Below, one piece after another: positions 1 to 7,800 of a stretch of DNA of 64,000 nucleotides. Within the stretch, counting starts at the first letter, position 1; each line of letters opens with the position of its first letter. The position numbers and the translations under genes were made by a program. Source of the DNA: Microbacterium sp. MYb45 (GTDB lineage Bacteria > Actinomycetota > Actinomycetes > Actinomycetales > Microbacteriaceae); assembly GCF_002979655.1 (NCBI RefSeq), contig NZ_PCPG01000007.1:1-64000 (forward strand), given 5' to 3'. The notes below the pieces were generated by a model that was given only the letters and a program-made list of their open reading frames with translations, searched no databases and had not been told where the DNA came from.

Positions 1-14
1 TTGAGTTCTCAAGG
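1..14 (-). promoter_or_regulatory. boxA-like element of an rRNA operon leader
   Basis: Read on the minus strand, these bases give CCTTGAGAACTCAA, which matches the boxA antitermination core found in actinobacterial 16S rRNA leaders. It lies about 50 bases downstream of the strong promoter at 70-97. The 16S gene itself must start to the left of the window edge. The rRNA assignment is inference from these two signals, because no rRNA sequence is in view. Confidence 0.7.
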
Positions 15-69
15 ATCGGATGCTCCCACGACCCAGCCATCACAGCCAGGCCCGCAGGGCAACTTCTCT

Positions 70-97
70 ATCTTACCGATCTCGTTTCCGTTGTCAA
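70..97 (-). promoter_or_regulatory. Strong sigma-A promoter of the rRNA operon
   Basis: On the minus strand there is a perfect -35 (TTGACA, 92-97), a 16-base spacer and a -10 of TAAGAT (70-75). The predicted start is near base 63, leaving a leader of at least 60 bases with boxA at the window edge. It is the best consensus promoter in the window, as expected for stable RNA. Confidence 0.75.
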
Positions 98-512
98 GTC
101 CGAGTTTCTTCGGCCTGACCGTGGGAACGGACCAGCACCTTCATCCTCTTCACTCAGTGAGTGTTTCAGATTCGGGAGGTGTTCGATGCTTGACGGGAGC
201 CGGTCCGAGGACCTCCGCTCAACCGTTTGGGGCGAACAAGTAATAAGTTACGCGGATCCCGGGGATCGGGCAAATCAGGGCTGACCGCCGGGCGTGTCGC
301 CCGAGAACCCGCGTCACGGAGCCGTCCTCGATGGACGGCGAGAGCACACCCTCGATCGCCCGTACGGGCGCGACGTCACGGCGCGGGTGCATTCGGCAGA
401 GAGAGGGACCGGCGTTGCCGCGCACTCTCCCCCGTCGCGGTCCGACCGTCGACTCGAGCAAGCACATGAAGTGAAGAGGCCGGGGAAAGGCAAAGAGCGC
501 CGGAGGAAAGAA
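98..512. other. Non-coding region upstream of the rRNA promoter
   Basis: No convincing gene is present; the reading frames here have no ribosome binding site and no recognisable product. A perfect 6+1+6 inverted repeat, CACTCAGTGAGTG, lies at 151-163, about 54-66 bases upstream of the rRNA -35, where a DNA-binding activator could sit. Confidence 0.5.
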
Positions 513-542
513 GAAAGCCCCCGGTTCTCACCGAGGGCTTTC
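513..542 (-). terminator. Terminator downstream of tRNA-Ala
   Basis: GAAAGCCC (513-520) pairs with GGGCTTTC (535-542), with an inner CGGT/ACCG extension. On the minus strand the stem is followed by a T-rich tract (TTCTTT). It sits 8 bases past the 3' end of the tRNA. Confidence 0.7.
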
Positions 543-550
543 GTGTTCTG

Positions 551-623
551 TGGACCTAAGGGGATTCGAACCCCTGACCTCCTCGATGCGAACGAGGCGC
601 GCTACCAACTGCGCCATAGGCCC
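551..623 (-). tRNA. tRNA-Ala (anticodon CGC)
   Basis: On the minus strand the acceptor GGGCCTA pairs with TAGGTCC, followed by discriminator A. The anticodon stem CCTCG/CGAGG encloses loop TTCGCAT, giving anticodon CGC (reads GCG). The T arm contains GTTCGAATC. No CCA is encoded. A hairpin terminator follows at 513-542. Confidence 0.93.
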
Positions 624-675
624 GTGAACGAGGTCTACGCTATCACGACGAAAGCGTTGCTCGCGTCTGCCACGA

Positions 676-1521
676 TCACCCCGCGGCGCGACGCGAGAGC
701 AACTCCCGCACGTGCGCCTCGATCTCCGCATCGTCGACGAAGCCCATCTTCGCGTAGGGCGACGACGCGGCAGGAAGCTGCACCGGTGCTGCCGGCGCCA
801 TCTGCTCGGCGCGCTCACGCAGCGCGGCGACTCTGGCTGCCTTGCGGCGTTGCTCCTGCGCCTCGATCTGGGCCTGCGCAGCCTGCGCACGCGATCCCGA
901 CACGGACGCCAGCGGCTCTGGGAGCGGACGCGGTGTCCACGTCGCCGGGCCCTGGTCGTGCAGCACGGGTGCGACACGTTCCTTGACGGGTGGCGCCACC
1001 TCATGCGTGGCGCGCGCCGCGCGGTTCGCGACCGCCGCCATCCTCTGGAGCGCGATGCCGGCGGGCAGGATCATCGACCCGCCGAGCCACAGCAGCACCG
1101 AGGTCCCGACGGCCACGAGCTGCCAGATGCCGAATGCGACCACGGCGAGACCGAGCAGGAGGGAGATCGTCGCGACCATGCGCACCCGGCGGCGGGCGCG
1201 AGCTCGACGGATCACCGGGTCGGCCCTGGTCGCTGCGAGTTCCTCGCGAAGAGACTCGAGCTCGGCGGCCTCGCGTTCCGACTGCACCCGCTTGGCGAGC
1301 TTCTGCTGTGCCAGCGCCGTACGGGCGTTCAGCTCGACGTGCACCTCGGCCGGAGTCTCACTCGTCTCGGCGAGGATGCGGAGCGCCTGGTTCAGTCGAA
1401 CGGCGTTGCGTTCCGCGGCGTTGTATTGGAAGCGGCCTCTCCACGAAGGGAGCAGGTAGAGCATCCAGAGGAGCACGGCGACGAGCACGATCACTCCCCC
1501 GCTCAGCACCGGCCCGTCCAT
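676..1521 (-). CDS. sepX: Divisome membrane protein SepX/GlpR
   Basis: A 281-residue membrane protein of the actinobacterial SepX/GlpR family, which helps organise cell division (SepX in Streptomyces, the Glp receptor GlpR in Corynebacterium). Hydrophobic segments lie at about 7-25, 113-133 and 138-158. A long charged, probably coiled-coil stretch lies at 60-110. The family-typical Trp/Pro motif TWTPRPLPEPL is near residue 195, with an Ala/Arg-rich segment after it. The gene follows the rimJ-like acetyltransferase, as usual in this family. No Shine-Dalgarno precedes the start; TACCGT ends 7 bases before the ATG, suggesting a leaderless transcript. The gephyrin-like partner Glp/MoeA normally found nearby is absent. 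Confidence 0.8.
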   Translation of the reverse strand: MDGPVLSGGVIVLVAVLLWMLYLLPSWRGRFQYNAAERNAVRLNQALRILAETSETPAEVHVELNARTALAQQKLAKRVQSEREAAELESLREELAATRADPVIRRARARRRVRMVATISLLLGLAVVAFGIWQLVAVGTSVLLWLGGSMILPAGIALQRMAAVANRAARATHEVAPPVKERVAPVLHDQGPATWTPRPLPEPLASVSGSRAQAAQAQIEAQEQRRKAARVAALRERAEQMAPAAPVQLPAASSPYAKMGFVDDAEIEAHVRELLSRRAAG

Positions 1522-1612
1522 ATCGACAACGGTACGGGTTCAGCGGTGACAGAGCCGTACAGAAGGGCGCGTGTCGCGGCGAGTCCGTCAGGATCGCCCG
1601 GCGAGCACCGGC

Positions 1613-2242
1613 TCAGAGGGCGATTCGGTCGGACGGCGGTACCGTCGCGGCGTCAGGCGGCACCTGACCGCTGAGCCAGCGTGCGAGCACACCCTGAGGG
1701 ACGTCTTCGCGGGTCAGCGCGAACGCGTAGTGATCACGCCAGTCGCCGTCGATATGGATGTAGCGGCGGCGCAGACCCTCGTAGCGGAATCCGAGCTTCT
1801 GAACGATTCGAAGGCTCGCAGCGTTCTCCGGTCGGATGCAGATCTCCATCCGGTGCAGCCCGTACTCCGTGAAGCAGGCATCGGTGGCCAGCGCCACTGC
1901 GGTGGGGGTGATGCCCCGGCCCGCGAAACGCTCGCTCACCCAGTACCCGATGGTCGCCGAGCAGAGGGAGCCGCGCGAGACGCCCCACACATTGAGCTGC
2001 CCGGCGACCTCGCCGTCGTACTCCATGACGAACGGATAGCCCGATCCGTCACGGTACTGCTGAAGCAGACGACGGATGCTGAGCCTCATGTCGAACGAGA
2101 CGGAGCCGTACGGGACGGTCGCTTCCCAGGGCTGGAGCCACGATCGGTTCGCGAGCAGCTCATGCTGCAGCGGGCGGGCATCCTTCGCCCGCACGAGTCG
2201 CAGCTCGATCGGTCCGTGTCGCATTCCCGTCGCCAGTTCCAT
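1613..2242 (-). CDS. RimJ/RimL-type GNAT N-acetyltransferase
   Basis: A 209-residue GNAT-fold acetyltransferase resembling RimJ/RimL, which acetylate protein N-termini or other amines using acetyl-CoA. The acetyl-CoA region is seen as IGYWVSERFAGRGITPTAV around residues 106-124, and the late motif ENAASLRIVQKLGF is followed by YEG. The start at 2242 is chosen because GGAGGT lies 9 bases upstream; an in-frame ATG at 2224 has no such site. It lies 25 bases downstream of galU, probably in one transcript. In related genomes this gene sits between glp/moeA and sepX. The substrate cannot be read from the sequence. Confidence 0.85.
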   Translation of the reverse strand: MELATGMRHGPIELRLVRAKDARPLQHELLANRSWLQPWEATVPYGSVSFDMRLSIRRLLQQYRDGSGYPFVMEYDGEVAGQLNVWGVSRGSLCSATIGYWVSERFAGRGITPTAVALATDACFTEYGLHRMEICIRPENAASLRIVQKLGFRYEGLRRRYIHIDGDWRDHYAFALTREDVPQGVLARWLSGQVPPDAATVPPSDRIAL

Positions 2243-2267
2243 GCCGCACCGACCTCCGCAGGATCGC

Positions 2268-3155
2268 CTAGAGGCGTTCCGCGAACTCCTTGAGCCAGGG
2301 CCGCAGCTCGGGGCCGAGGTCCTCCCGATCCGAGGCGAGCTGAACGATGGCCTTGATGTAGTCGACGCGGTCGCCCGTATCGTAACGGCGTCCTCCGAAG
2401 ATGACACCGACGACGCCGGGTCCGTCGGGATCGGTCGCGAGTTCCTGCAGCGCATCCGTGAGCTGGATCTCGCCGCCCTTGCCCGGCTCGGTGCGCTCGA
2501 GGATCTCGAAAACCGACGCGGGAAGAACGTATCGACCGATGATGGCGAGGTTGGACGGAGCGTCTTCCTGCGCAGGCTTCTCGACGAGACCGGTGACCCG
2601 GACGGCAGCTTGGCCCTCGATCGGCTCGACCGCCGCGGCGCCATACATGTGGATGTTGGCCGGGTCGACCTCCATCAGCGCGATCACCGCGGCGCCGGAG
2701 CGCTCGTGCTCGGCGATCATGTCGGTGAGGAGCGGATCGCGCTCGTCGATGAGATCGTCGCCGAGCAGCACCGCGAACGAACTGTCGCCGACGTGGGTAC
2801 GTGCACGCAGGACCGCGTGTCCGAGACCCTTCGGCTCGCCCTGCCGGACGAAGTGGATGTCGGCGAGGTCGCTCGACTTCATCACTCGCTCGAGTCGCCC
2901 CGTGTCGCCCTTCTCCATGAGCCTCACCTCGAGCTCGGGCACCGAGTCGAAGTGGTTGGAGATCGCGTTCTTGTTGCGGCCGATGATGACGAGGATGTCG
3001 TCGATCCCGGCGTCCGCAGCCTCTTCGACGACGTACTGGATCGCCGGCTTGTCGACGACGGGCAGCATCTCTTTCGGCATCGCCTTCGTCGCGGGAAGGA
3101 ATCGAGTCCCCAGTCCTGCCGCGGGAATGACGGCTTTGATCTTGTGGTCAGCCAT
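2268..3155 (-). CDS. galU: UTP--glucose-1-phosphate uridylyltransferase
   Basis: A 295-residue enzyme that makes UDP-glucose from UTP and glucose-1-phosphate, feeding cell-wall glycopolymer and trehalose synthesis. The nucleotidyltransferase signature AAGLGTRFLPATKAMPKEML is at residues 12-31, and the sugar-phosphate region includes VEKPAQ and GRYVLP. The length is normal for bacterial GalU. The ATG has GGGAGG directly against it, too close to act as a ribosome site; TAGGCT at 3162-3167, 6 bases upstream, points to a leaderless mRNA. Transcription diverges from the cyclo-ligase gene 41 bases away. Confidence 0.95.
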   Translation of the reverse strand: MADHKIKAVIPAAGLGTRFLPATKAMPKEMLPVVDKPAIQYVVEEAADAGIDDILVIIGRNKNAISNHFDSVPELEVRLMEKGDTGRLERVMKSSDLADIHFVRQGEPKGLGHAVLRARTHVGDSSFAVLLGDDLIDERDPLLTDMIAEHERSGAAVIALMEVDPANIHMYGAAAVEPIEGQAAVRVTGLVEKPAQEDAPSNLAIIGRYVLPASVFEILERTEPGKGGEIQLTDALQELATDPDGPGVVGVIFGGRRYDTGDRVDYIKAIVQLASDREDLGPELRPWLKEFAERL

Positions 3156-3196
3156 CCTCCCAGCCTAGCGGTGAGCGTCGCCGTAGACTCGGAGCC
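3156..3196. promoter_or_regulatory. Compact divergent leaderless promoters galU / 5-FTHF cyclo-ligase
   Basis: Only 41 bases separate the two start codons. The minus-strand -10 TAGGCT (3162-3167) is 6 bases from the galU ATG. The plus-strand -10 TAGACT (3184-3189) is 7 bases from the cyclo-ligase ATG. With 16 bases between the two -10s, each -35 region must overlap the opposite -10, so the two promoters probably compete for polymerase. Confidence 0.65.
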
Positions 3197-3793
3197 ATGT
3201 CGAATGACGTCGAACACGCCAAGCGCGCTCTCCGCGCCGAACTGCGCGAAAGACGCCAGCTCCTCTCCGATCCGCAACGCGAGGCCGCGGCCACGGCGAT
3301 CGGCGAGCGCCTCGACGCCCTGGTCGACGAGCTCGGCGCACAGTCGATCTCGTGCTTCCTGTCGACCACCACCGAGCCGGGCACCCGTGACTTCGTGACG
3401 AGGGCGGTGCGCCGCGGCATCCGCGTCCTGTTGCCGGTCACCCGCGCCGACGGTCTCCTGGACTGGGCCGTGGCCACCGACGACGACGAGGTTTCCGAAG
3501 GACTCCACGGCCTGCCGGAGCCCACCGGTGAGGTCCTCGGTCCGATCGCCGTCAACGACGTGGACCTGATGATCGTCCCTGCCGCCGCCGTCGATCGCAC
3601 CGGGATGCGGATGGGCTGGGGACGCGGCTACTTCGACAAGACGATCGGCTCCATGGAGCAGTGCCCGCCCGTCTACGCGGTCATCTATGATTCCGAGGTA
3701 CTCGACGAACTTCCGCGAGAGGTGCACGATCAGCCAGTGAACGGGATCGTGACGCCGTCGCAGACTCTCACCCTGTCGCCTCGGCGACGCTGA
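3197..3793 (+). CDS. 5-formyltetrahydrofolate cyclo-ligase
   Basis: A 198-residue enzyme that converts 5-formyl-THF to 5,10-methenyl-THF with ATP, recycling a storage or inhibitory folate. The family signature is the late GWGRGYFDK motif (residues 139-147), preceded by a DLMIVPAAAVDRTGMRMG stretch. The basic N-terminal helix RAELRERRQLL is also typical. There is no Shine-Dalgarno; TAGACT at 3184-3189 implies a leaderless transcript. FmdB and MscL follow on the same strand, an order common in Actinobacteria. Confidence 0.93.
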   Translation: MSNDVEHAKRALRAELRERRQLLSDPQREAAATAIGERLDALVDELGAQSISCFLSTTTEPGTRDFVTRAVRRGIRVLLPVTRADGLLDWAVATDDDEVSEGLHGLPEPTGEVLGPIAVNDVDLMIVPAAAVDRTGMRMGWGRGYFDKTIGSMEQCPPVYAVIYDSEVLDELPREVHDQPVNGIVTPSQTLTLSPRRR

Positions 3794-3808
3794 CCTGCAA
3801 GGACCCTC

Positions 3809-4081
3809 ATGCCCACCTACGCCTATGCCTGCACATCGTGCGGACACAAGTTCGACGCCGTGCAGAGCTTCGCGGATGACGCCCTGACGGTGTGCCCCGA
3901 GTGCGGCGGCCAGCTGCGGAAGCAGTACGGCTCGATCGGCGTCACCTTCAACGGGTCCGGTTTCTATCGCACGGACTCGCGTGCCAAATCCGGCGGTTCC
4001 GGGGATGCTTCGGCATCATCGAAGACGGAATCGACGACGAGCGCCAAACCGGCGGCTGCGTCGACTCCGGCCTCTTCGTGA
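3809..4081 (+). CDS. FmdB-family zinc-ribbon regulatory protein
   Basis: A 90-residue protein. Its first 55 residues are an FmdB-type zinc ribbon with two cysteine pairs, CTSC near residue 8 and CPEC near residue 30, in the usual MPTYAYAC context. The C-terminal 35 residues are a Ser/Ala/Thr-rich low-complexity tail. The family's function is poorly defined; some members are linked to amidase expression. It starts 15 bases after the cyclo-ligase and 24 bases before mscL. Confidence 0.9.
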   Translation: MPTYAYACTSCGHKFDAVQSFADDALTVCPECGGQLRKQYGSIGVTFNGSGFYRTDSRAKSGGSGDASASSKTESTTSAKPAAASTPASS

Positions 4082-4105
4082 GGCCCTGATCTACTGGGGG
4101 TTCCC

Positions 4106-4528
4106 ATGCTCAAAGGTTTCAAGGACTTCCTGCTGCGCGGGAACGTGATCGATCTGGCCGTGGCCGTCGTGATCGGCACGGCGTTCACCGCGATCGTGAC
4201 CGCGGTGGTCAACAGCATCATCAACCCCTTCATCTCACTCTTCCTCAAGGCGGATGCCGCAGGGGAGTTCGGGATCCCCGTTCCGAACATCTACGGCGAG
4301 ACGGTGACGTTCCCGATCGGTGACCTGATCTCGGCGATCATCAGCTTCCTCGCCGTCGCGGCCGTCGTCTACTTCGTCTTCGTACTCCCGATGAACACCT
4401 TCAAGGCGCACGTCGAGGCACGCAAAGGCACGCCGGCCGAAGAGCCCGAGGAGGAGCCGGCCGCAGCGAGCGAGGCCGAGCTGCTGGTGGAGATCCGCGA
4501 CCTGCTCAAGGCGCAGCGCGGCGCCTGA
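4106..4528 (+). CDS. mscL: Large-conductance mechanosensitive channel
   Basis: A 140-residue MscL, a homopentameric membrane channel that opens under membrane tension to release solutes during hypo-osmotic shock. The N-terminal [24 protein letters not shown] is the amphipathic helix plus the start of TM1, with the conserved pore-lining residues. TM2 is at about 72-95, followed by a charged cytoplasmic helix rich in Glu. GGGGG lies upstream of the ATG. A hairpin with a UUCG loop closes the unit. Confidence 0.96.
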   Translation: MLKGFKDFLLRGNVIDLAVAVVIGTAFTAIVTAVVNSIINPFISLFLKADAAGEFGIPVPNIYGETVTFPIGDLISAIISFLAVAAVVYFVFVLPMNTFKAHVEARKGTPAEEPEEEPAAASEAELLVEIRDLLKAQRGA

Positions 4529-4546
4529 CGCCCTCCACTCAGACAC

Positions 4547-4589
4547 GAGACGCGCGATTCCTCTTCGGAGGGACTGCGCGTCTCTCTTT
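4547..4589 (+). terminator. Intrinsic terminator of the mscL operon
   Basis: GAGACGCGC (4547-4555) pairs with GCGCGTCTC (4576-4584). An inner CCTC-TTCG-GAGG hairpin caps the stem with a UUCG tetraloop, and TCTTT follows. Confidence 0.8.
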
Positions 4590-4613
4590 CCGGCTCGGGC
4601 TCGTGAAGAACGA

Positions 4614-4820
4614 TCAGTAGTGCGGCGGCACGTCCTGGATGAGCTGATCGTCGTTCGGGCCTTTCGCGCCGTTCGGCCGGGCACGTGGCGGCGTCGGCTG
4701 ATCGGTCCCCGTCTCCGGCGCCGGGTCACTTCCGGGCACCGGAGTCAGTCGGGCACGACGCGATCCAGCGACCCGCACCACACGTTGACGCGGAGCATCG
4801 GGGTCGACCTGGTCAGTCAT
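4614..4820 (-). CDS. Small conserved actinobacterial protein (DVPPHY tail)
   Basis: A 68-residue, proline- and arginine-rich, probably disordered protein ending in PNDDQLIQDVPPHY. This resembles the terminal motif of a small actinobacterial family often ending in an NDE-like stretch plus DVPPH. Its ATG overlaps the stop of the helicase-like gene by 8 bases, so translation is almost certainly coupled and the two products probably act together. The function is unknown. An invariant C-terminal tail suggests a short peptide that docks on a partner protein. Confidence 0.75.
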   Translation of the reverse strand: MTDQVDPDAPRQRVVRVAGSRRARLTPVPGSDPAPETGTDQPTPPRARPNGAKGPNDDQLIQDVPPHY

Positions 4821-7800
4821 TCGGGGTGTCGCGGATATCGAGGGGCTGGGTGTCGTTCTCGGCGCGCGGCACGGTGTCGGAGATGCCCAACACGGCGGCG
4901 ATGCGCGTCGCGACGGTCGCCGGATCGCTGTAGAGATCGAACGCGTGCACGCGCACGTAGTGCCAGCCGAGGCGACGGAGGACGTGCGGCCGCAGCCGCA
5001 GCGTCTCGCGCAGGGACTCACCGCGCGATTCCGGGTCGGGTTCGATCACGACCGCCTTGCCGCCGTGCTGCGCGACCAGCGGAAGCAGTCCGCGGTAGTC
5101 GACATCGACGGAGGCGCCGAGCCGCCGCAGTTCCCTGGCCAGGGCGAGAGTGAGCGGGTCAGCCAGATCCTCGAGCCGCGCATCCCTGCCGCGGGCGGCG
5201 AGACCACCGAGGATCGACATGAGCGTGGCTGCGCCGTGCTCGAGGCGCCCATCGTCGAAGGAGGACGGGCGGATCGACGAGACGAGGACCATCGATCGGC
5301 GGGCTCGGGTCATCCCGACCGTGAGCAGACGCTCGCCGTCTGGTGTGGAGAGATCGCCGAAGTCGCTCAGGACACGGCCGTGCTTGGTGAGTCCGAACCC
5401 GAGCGAGAAGATCACGCGGTCGCGACTCTCCGCCACGGATTCCTCGAGGGTGAGGACGGCGAACGGCTCTGCGGTATCACGGCCGACGAAGTCCGCCACG
5501 TCGGAACGCCCGGCGAAGGCGGAGGTGACAGCGGCACGCACGCGCTCGGCGTGACGCGCACTGGCGGTGACCACCATGAGGGATTCGGAGGGCCGGTGAA
5601 CGGCGTGCTCGACCACGAGCGTCACCACACGCGCGACTTCGGCATCGGGGCTCTCGACCGCACCGGACACCGGATCAGGAGTACCCGTCCCGCCCTCGAC
5701 GTAGTCGACCGTGAGGCTGCCGCGACCGAGATAGGAACCCGCCCACGGCAGGGAGACGATCTCGCCGCCGTAGAACGCATCGTTGATGAGCTCAGCGAGA
5801 TCCTCGCCACCGGCACGGTAGCTGCGCGTCAGAGTCATCACGGGCAGAAGCTCGGAGAGGCGCTCGAACACCGAGACGTCGTCGAACGACACCTCCGCCT
5901 CCCAGGTGTCCTCCGGATCCACGGCGATGTGGAACGGTGTGGGACGCTGCGTGACCGGATCGCCGAACGCGACGACCTGGCGTGCCCGGCAGATCGCCGG
6001 TGCAGCCTCAGCCAGATTGATCGCGGCCGCATCGACGAGAAGGACGGTGTCGAACTCGACCGATTCCGGGATCTCCGGCACGAGGTACGGGGAAGAGATC
6101 CAGACGGGCGCGAGCACGTCGACGAGGGTCGGCGCGGCGCTGACGACCTGCGCAGTGGTCGCGGCGGGCTGAGTCAGCGCGCGCCGGAGATGCTGCGACT
6201 GCTGCGGTTCGTCGACGATCGCGATCCGCCACTGGTTGGCGAGCTGCCAGGCCAGGAGCGGGCCCGCCATCGCGGCGTGTGCCTCGTCCACCAGCCGGAA
6301 GTCGCGCTCGAGCCGGTCGACGACGGCGGTGTTCGCACCGAGGAGAGCACGGTTATCCTGCAGCGCGCGCTCGAGGAGCGACTGCCACCAGGCGAACTCG
6401 AGCTCCTCCCCCACCTGCGATTCGGCCACGTGCCGCACCGAAAGTTCCGCGAGCAGCGGCTCGAGCCCGAGGAGCGCGAGGCGATCGCGCAGCTGCGCGC
6501 GTTCCACGAGGTTCTCGAACACGTCGGACTTGGCGGCGAGCCCGGCAAGAGTGCGGACGAGTCGTGCGACCGGGAGCGACGCCAACGGCTCGCGGCGGCC
6601 CAGCGCGGCATCCAGTTCGGCGAGCTCCGCCTCGGCCCGCTGCCAGGCCACGTACACGTCGGCGAGACCGAGCGGGATCTCCGGTGCGACCCCCGCCTCG
6701 ACGTACCGCTGCCACTGCGTGCGCTGAGTCTGGATCCGCAGCAGCGCTTCATGCATCTCGGTCACGTGGACGCCCGGACGGACATACTCTTTCGCCAGAC
6801 GCCGCAGCCGCCGCCGGTTCGCTCCGGAGAGACCGGGGGCGTCGCGACGCGAGCCGTGCGCCTGGATGAGCTCGCCCAACGGCCGCTCGAAGACCGTGGG
6901 GCTGAAGCGATCGAGTGAATCGCGGATGCCCTGCAGCAGACGCAGATACTCGCCGAGCTCGTCGATCGTCGCAAACGGTCGCATGTGCGTCTGGGCGATC
7001 AGTTCGTAGCCGCGCTCGAGAAGAGCGGGGACGCTGTCCGAGTGCAGTCGACCGGCGAGCTCGTGCGCGGCTCTGGCCGCTTCGGTGCTCGTGAAGGTCA
7101 CGCCGTACCACGGCGAATCATTCGGGCCGAAGCGGAACTCCCCGAGACGCGCGGCCTGAGCGAGGGCTTCTGCAGCCTCGCTGCGATCTGCCGCGAGGCG
7201 ACGGAGAGCGTCAGTGCCGAGCCGAGCGGTGGTGGACGGCGGCACCGGCAGCGACGCGAGCCTGGTGAGCTGGCGGGTCGCGTCGAGCACCGAGGCATCC
7301 ACTCCCGCGATGGGAGCCGTGAGAGCCTGGCGGTAGTCGCGCAGGACGGTCCGGAGGCGCACCAGCGCGTCGTCGACCTCACTGACCTTGGGTGGTGTCG
7401 CCTTCTCGTTGCGGCCGATCGCCCTGACCAGGTCGCGACGCACGCTGGCCGGCGAGATCGCGAGGCTGTCGAGCCCGATACCCGCGAGCCGATGACGAAC
7501 GCCGTCGAGTGTCGAACGACGCGCCGAGACCACGAGCACGCGCTTGCCGGCGCGGACGAGTTCGCCGAGCGCGTTGATCACCGTCTGCGTTCCGCCCGTG
7601 CCGGGGAGCGTCGCCACCGTGAGCGAGTGTCCGGCGGCGATGCGCGCGAGAACCGCTTCCTGCTCGGCGTCTGCGTCGAGAAGAAGATTGTCCGATGCGG
7701 GAGCCCGATCGTCGGGTCCGGTGTGGTGCGGCGTGGCGCGAGGCGCCGTCACACGCTCGCGGTCGCCCACATGGCCGCCCAGCGCATTGAGGAGCACGTG

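Noticed and set aside
1..243. 80-residue open frame at the left edge, plus strand
   Set aside because: It covers the rRNA promoter and boxA on the other strand, has no ribosome site and no recognisable product.
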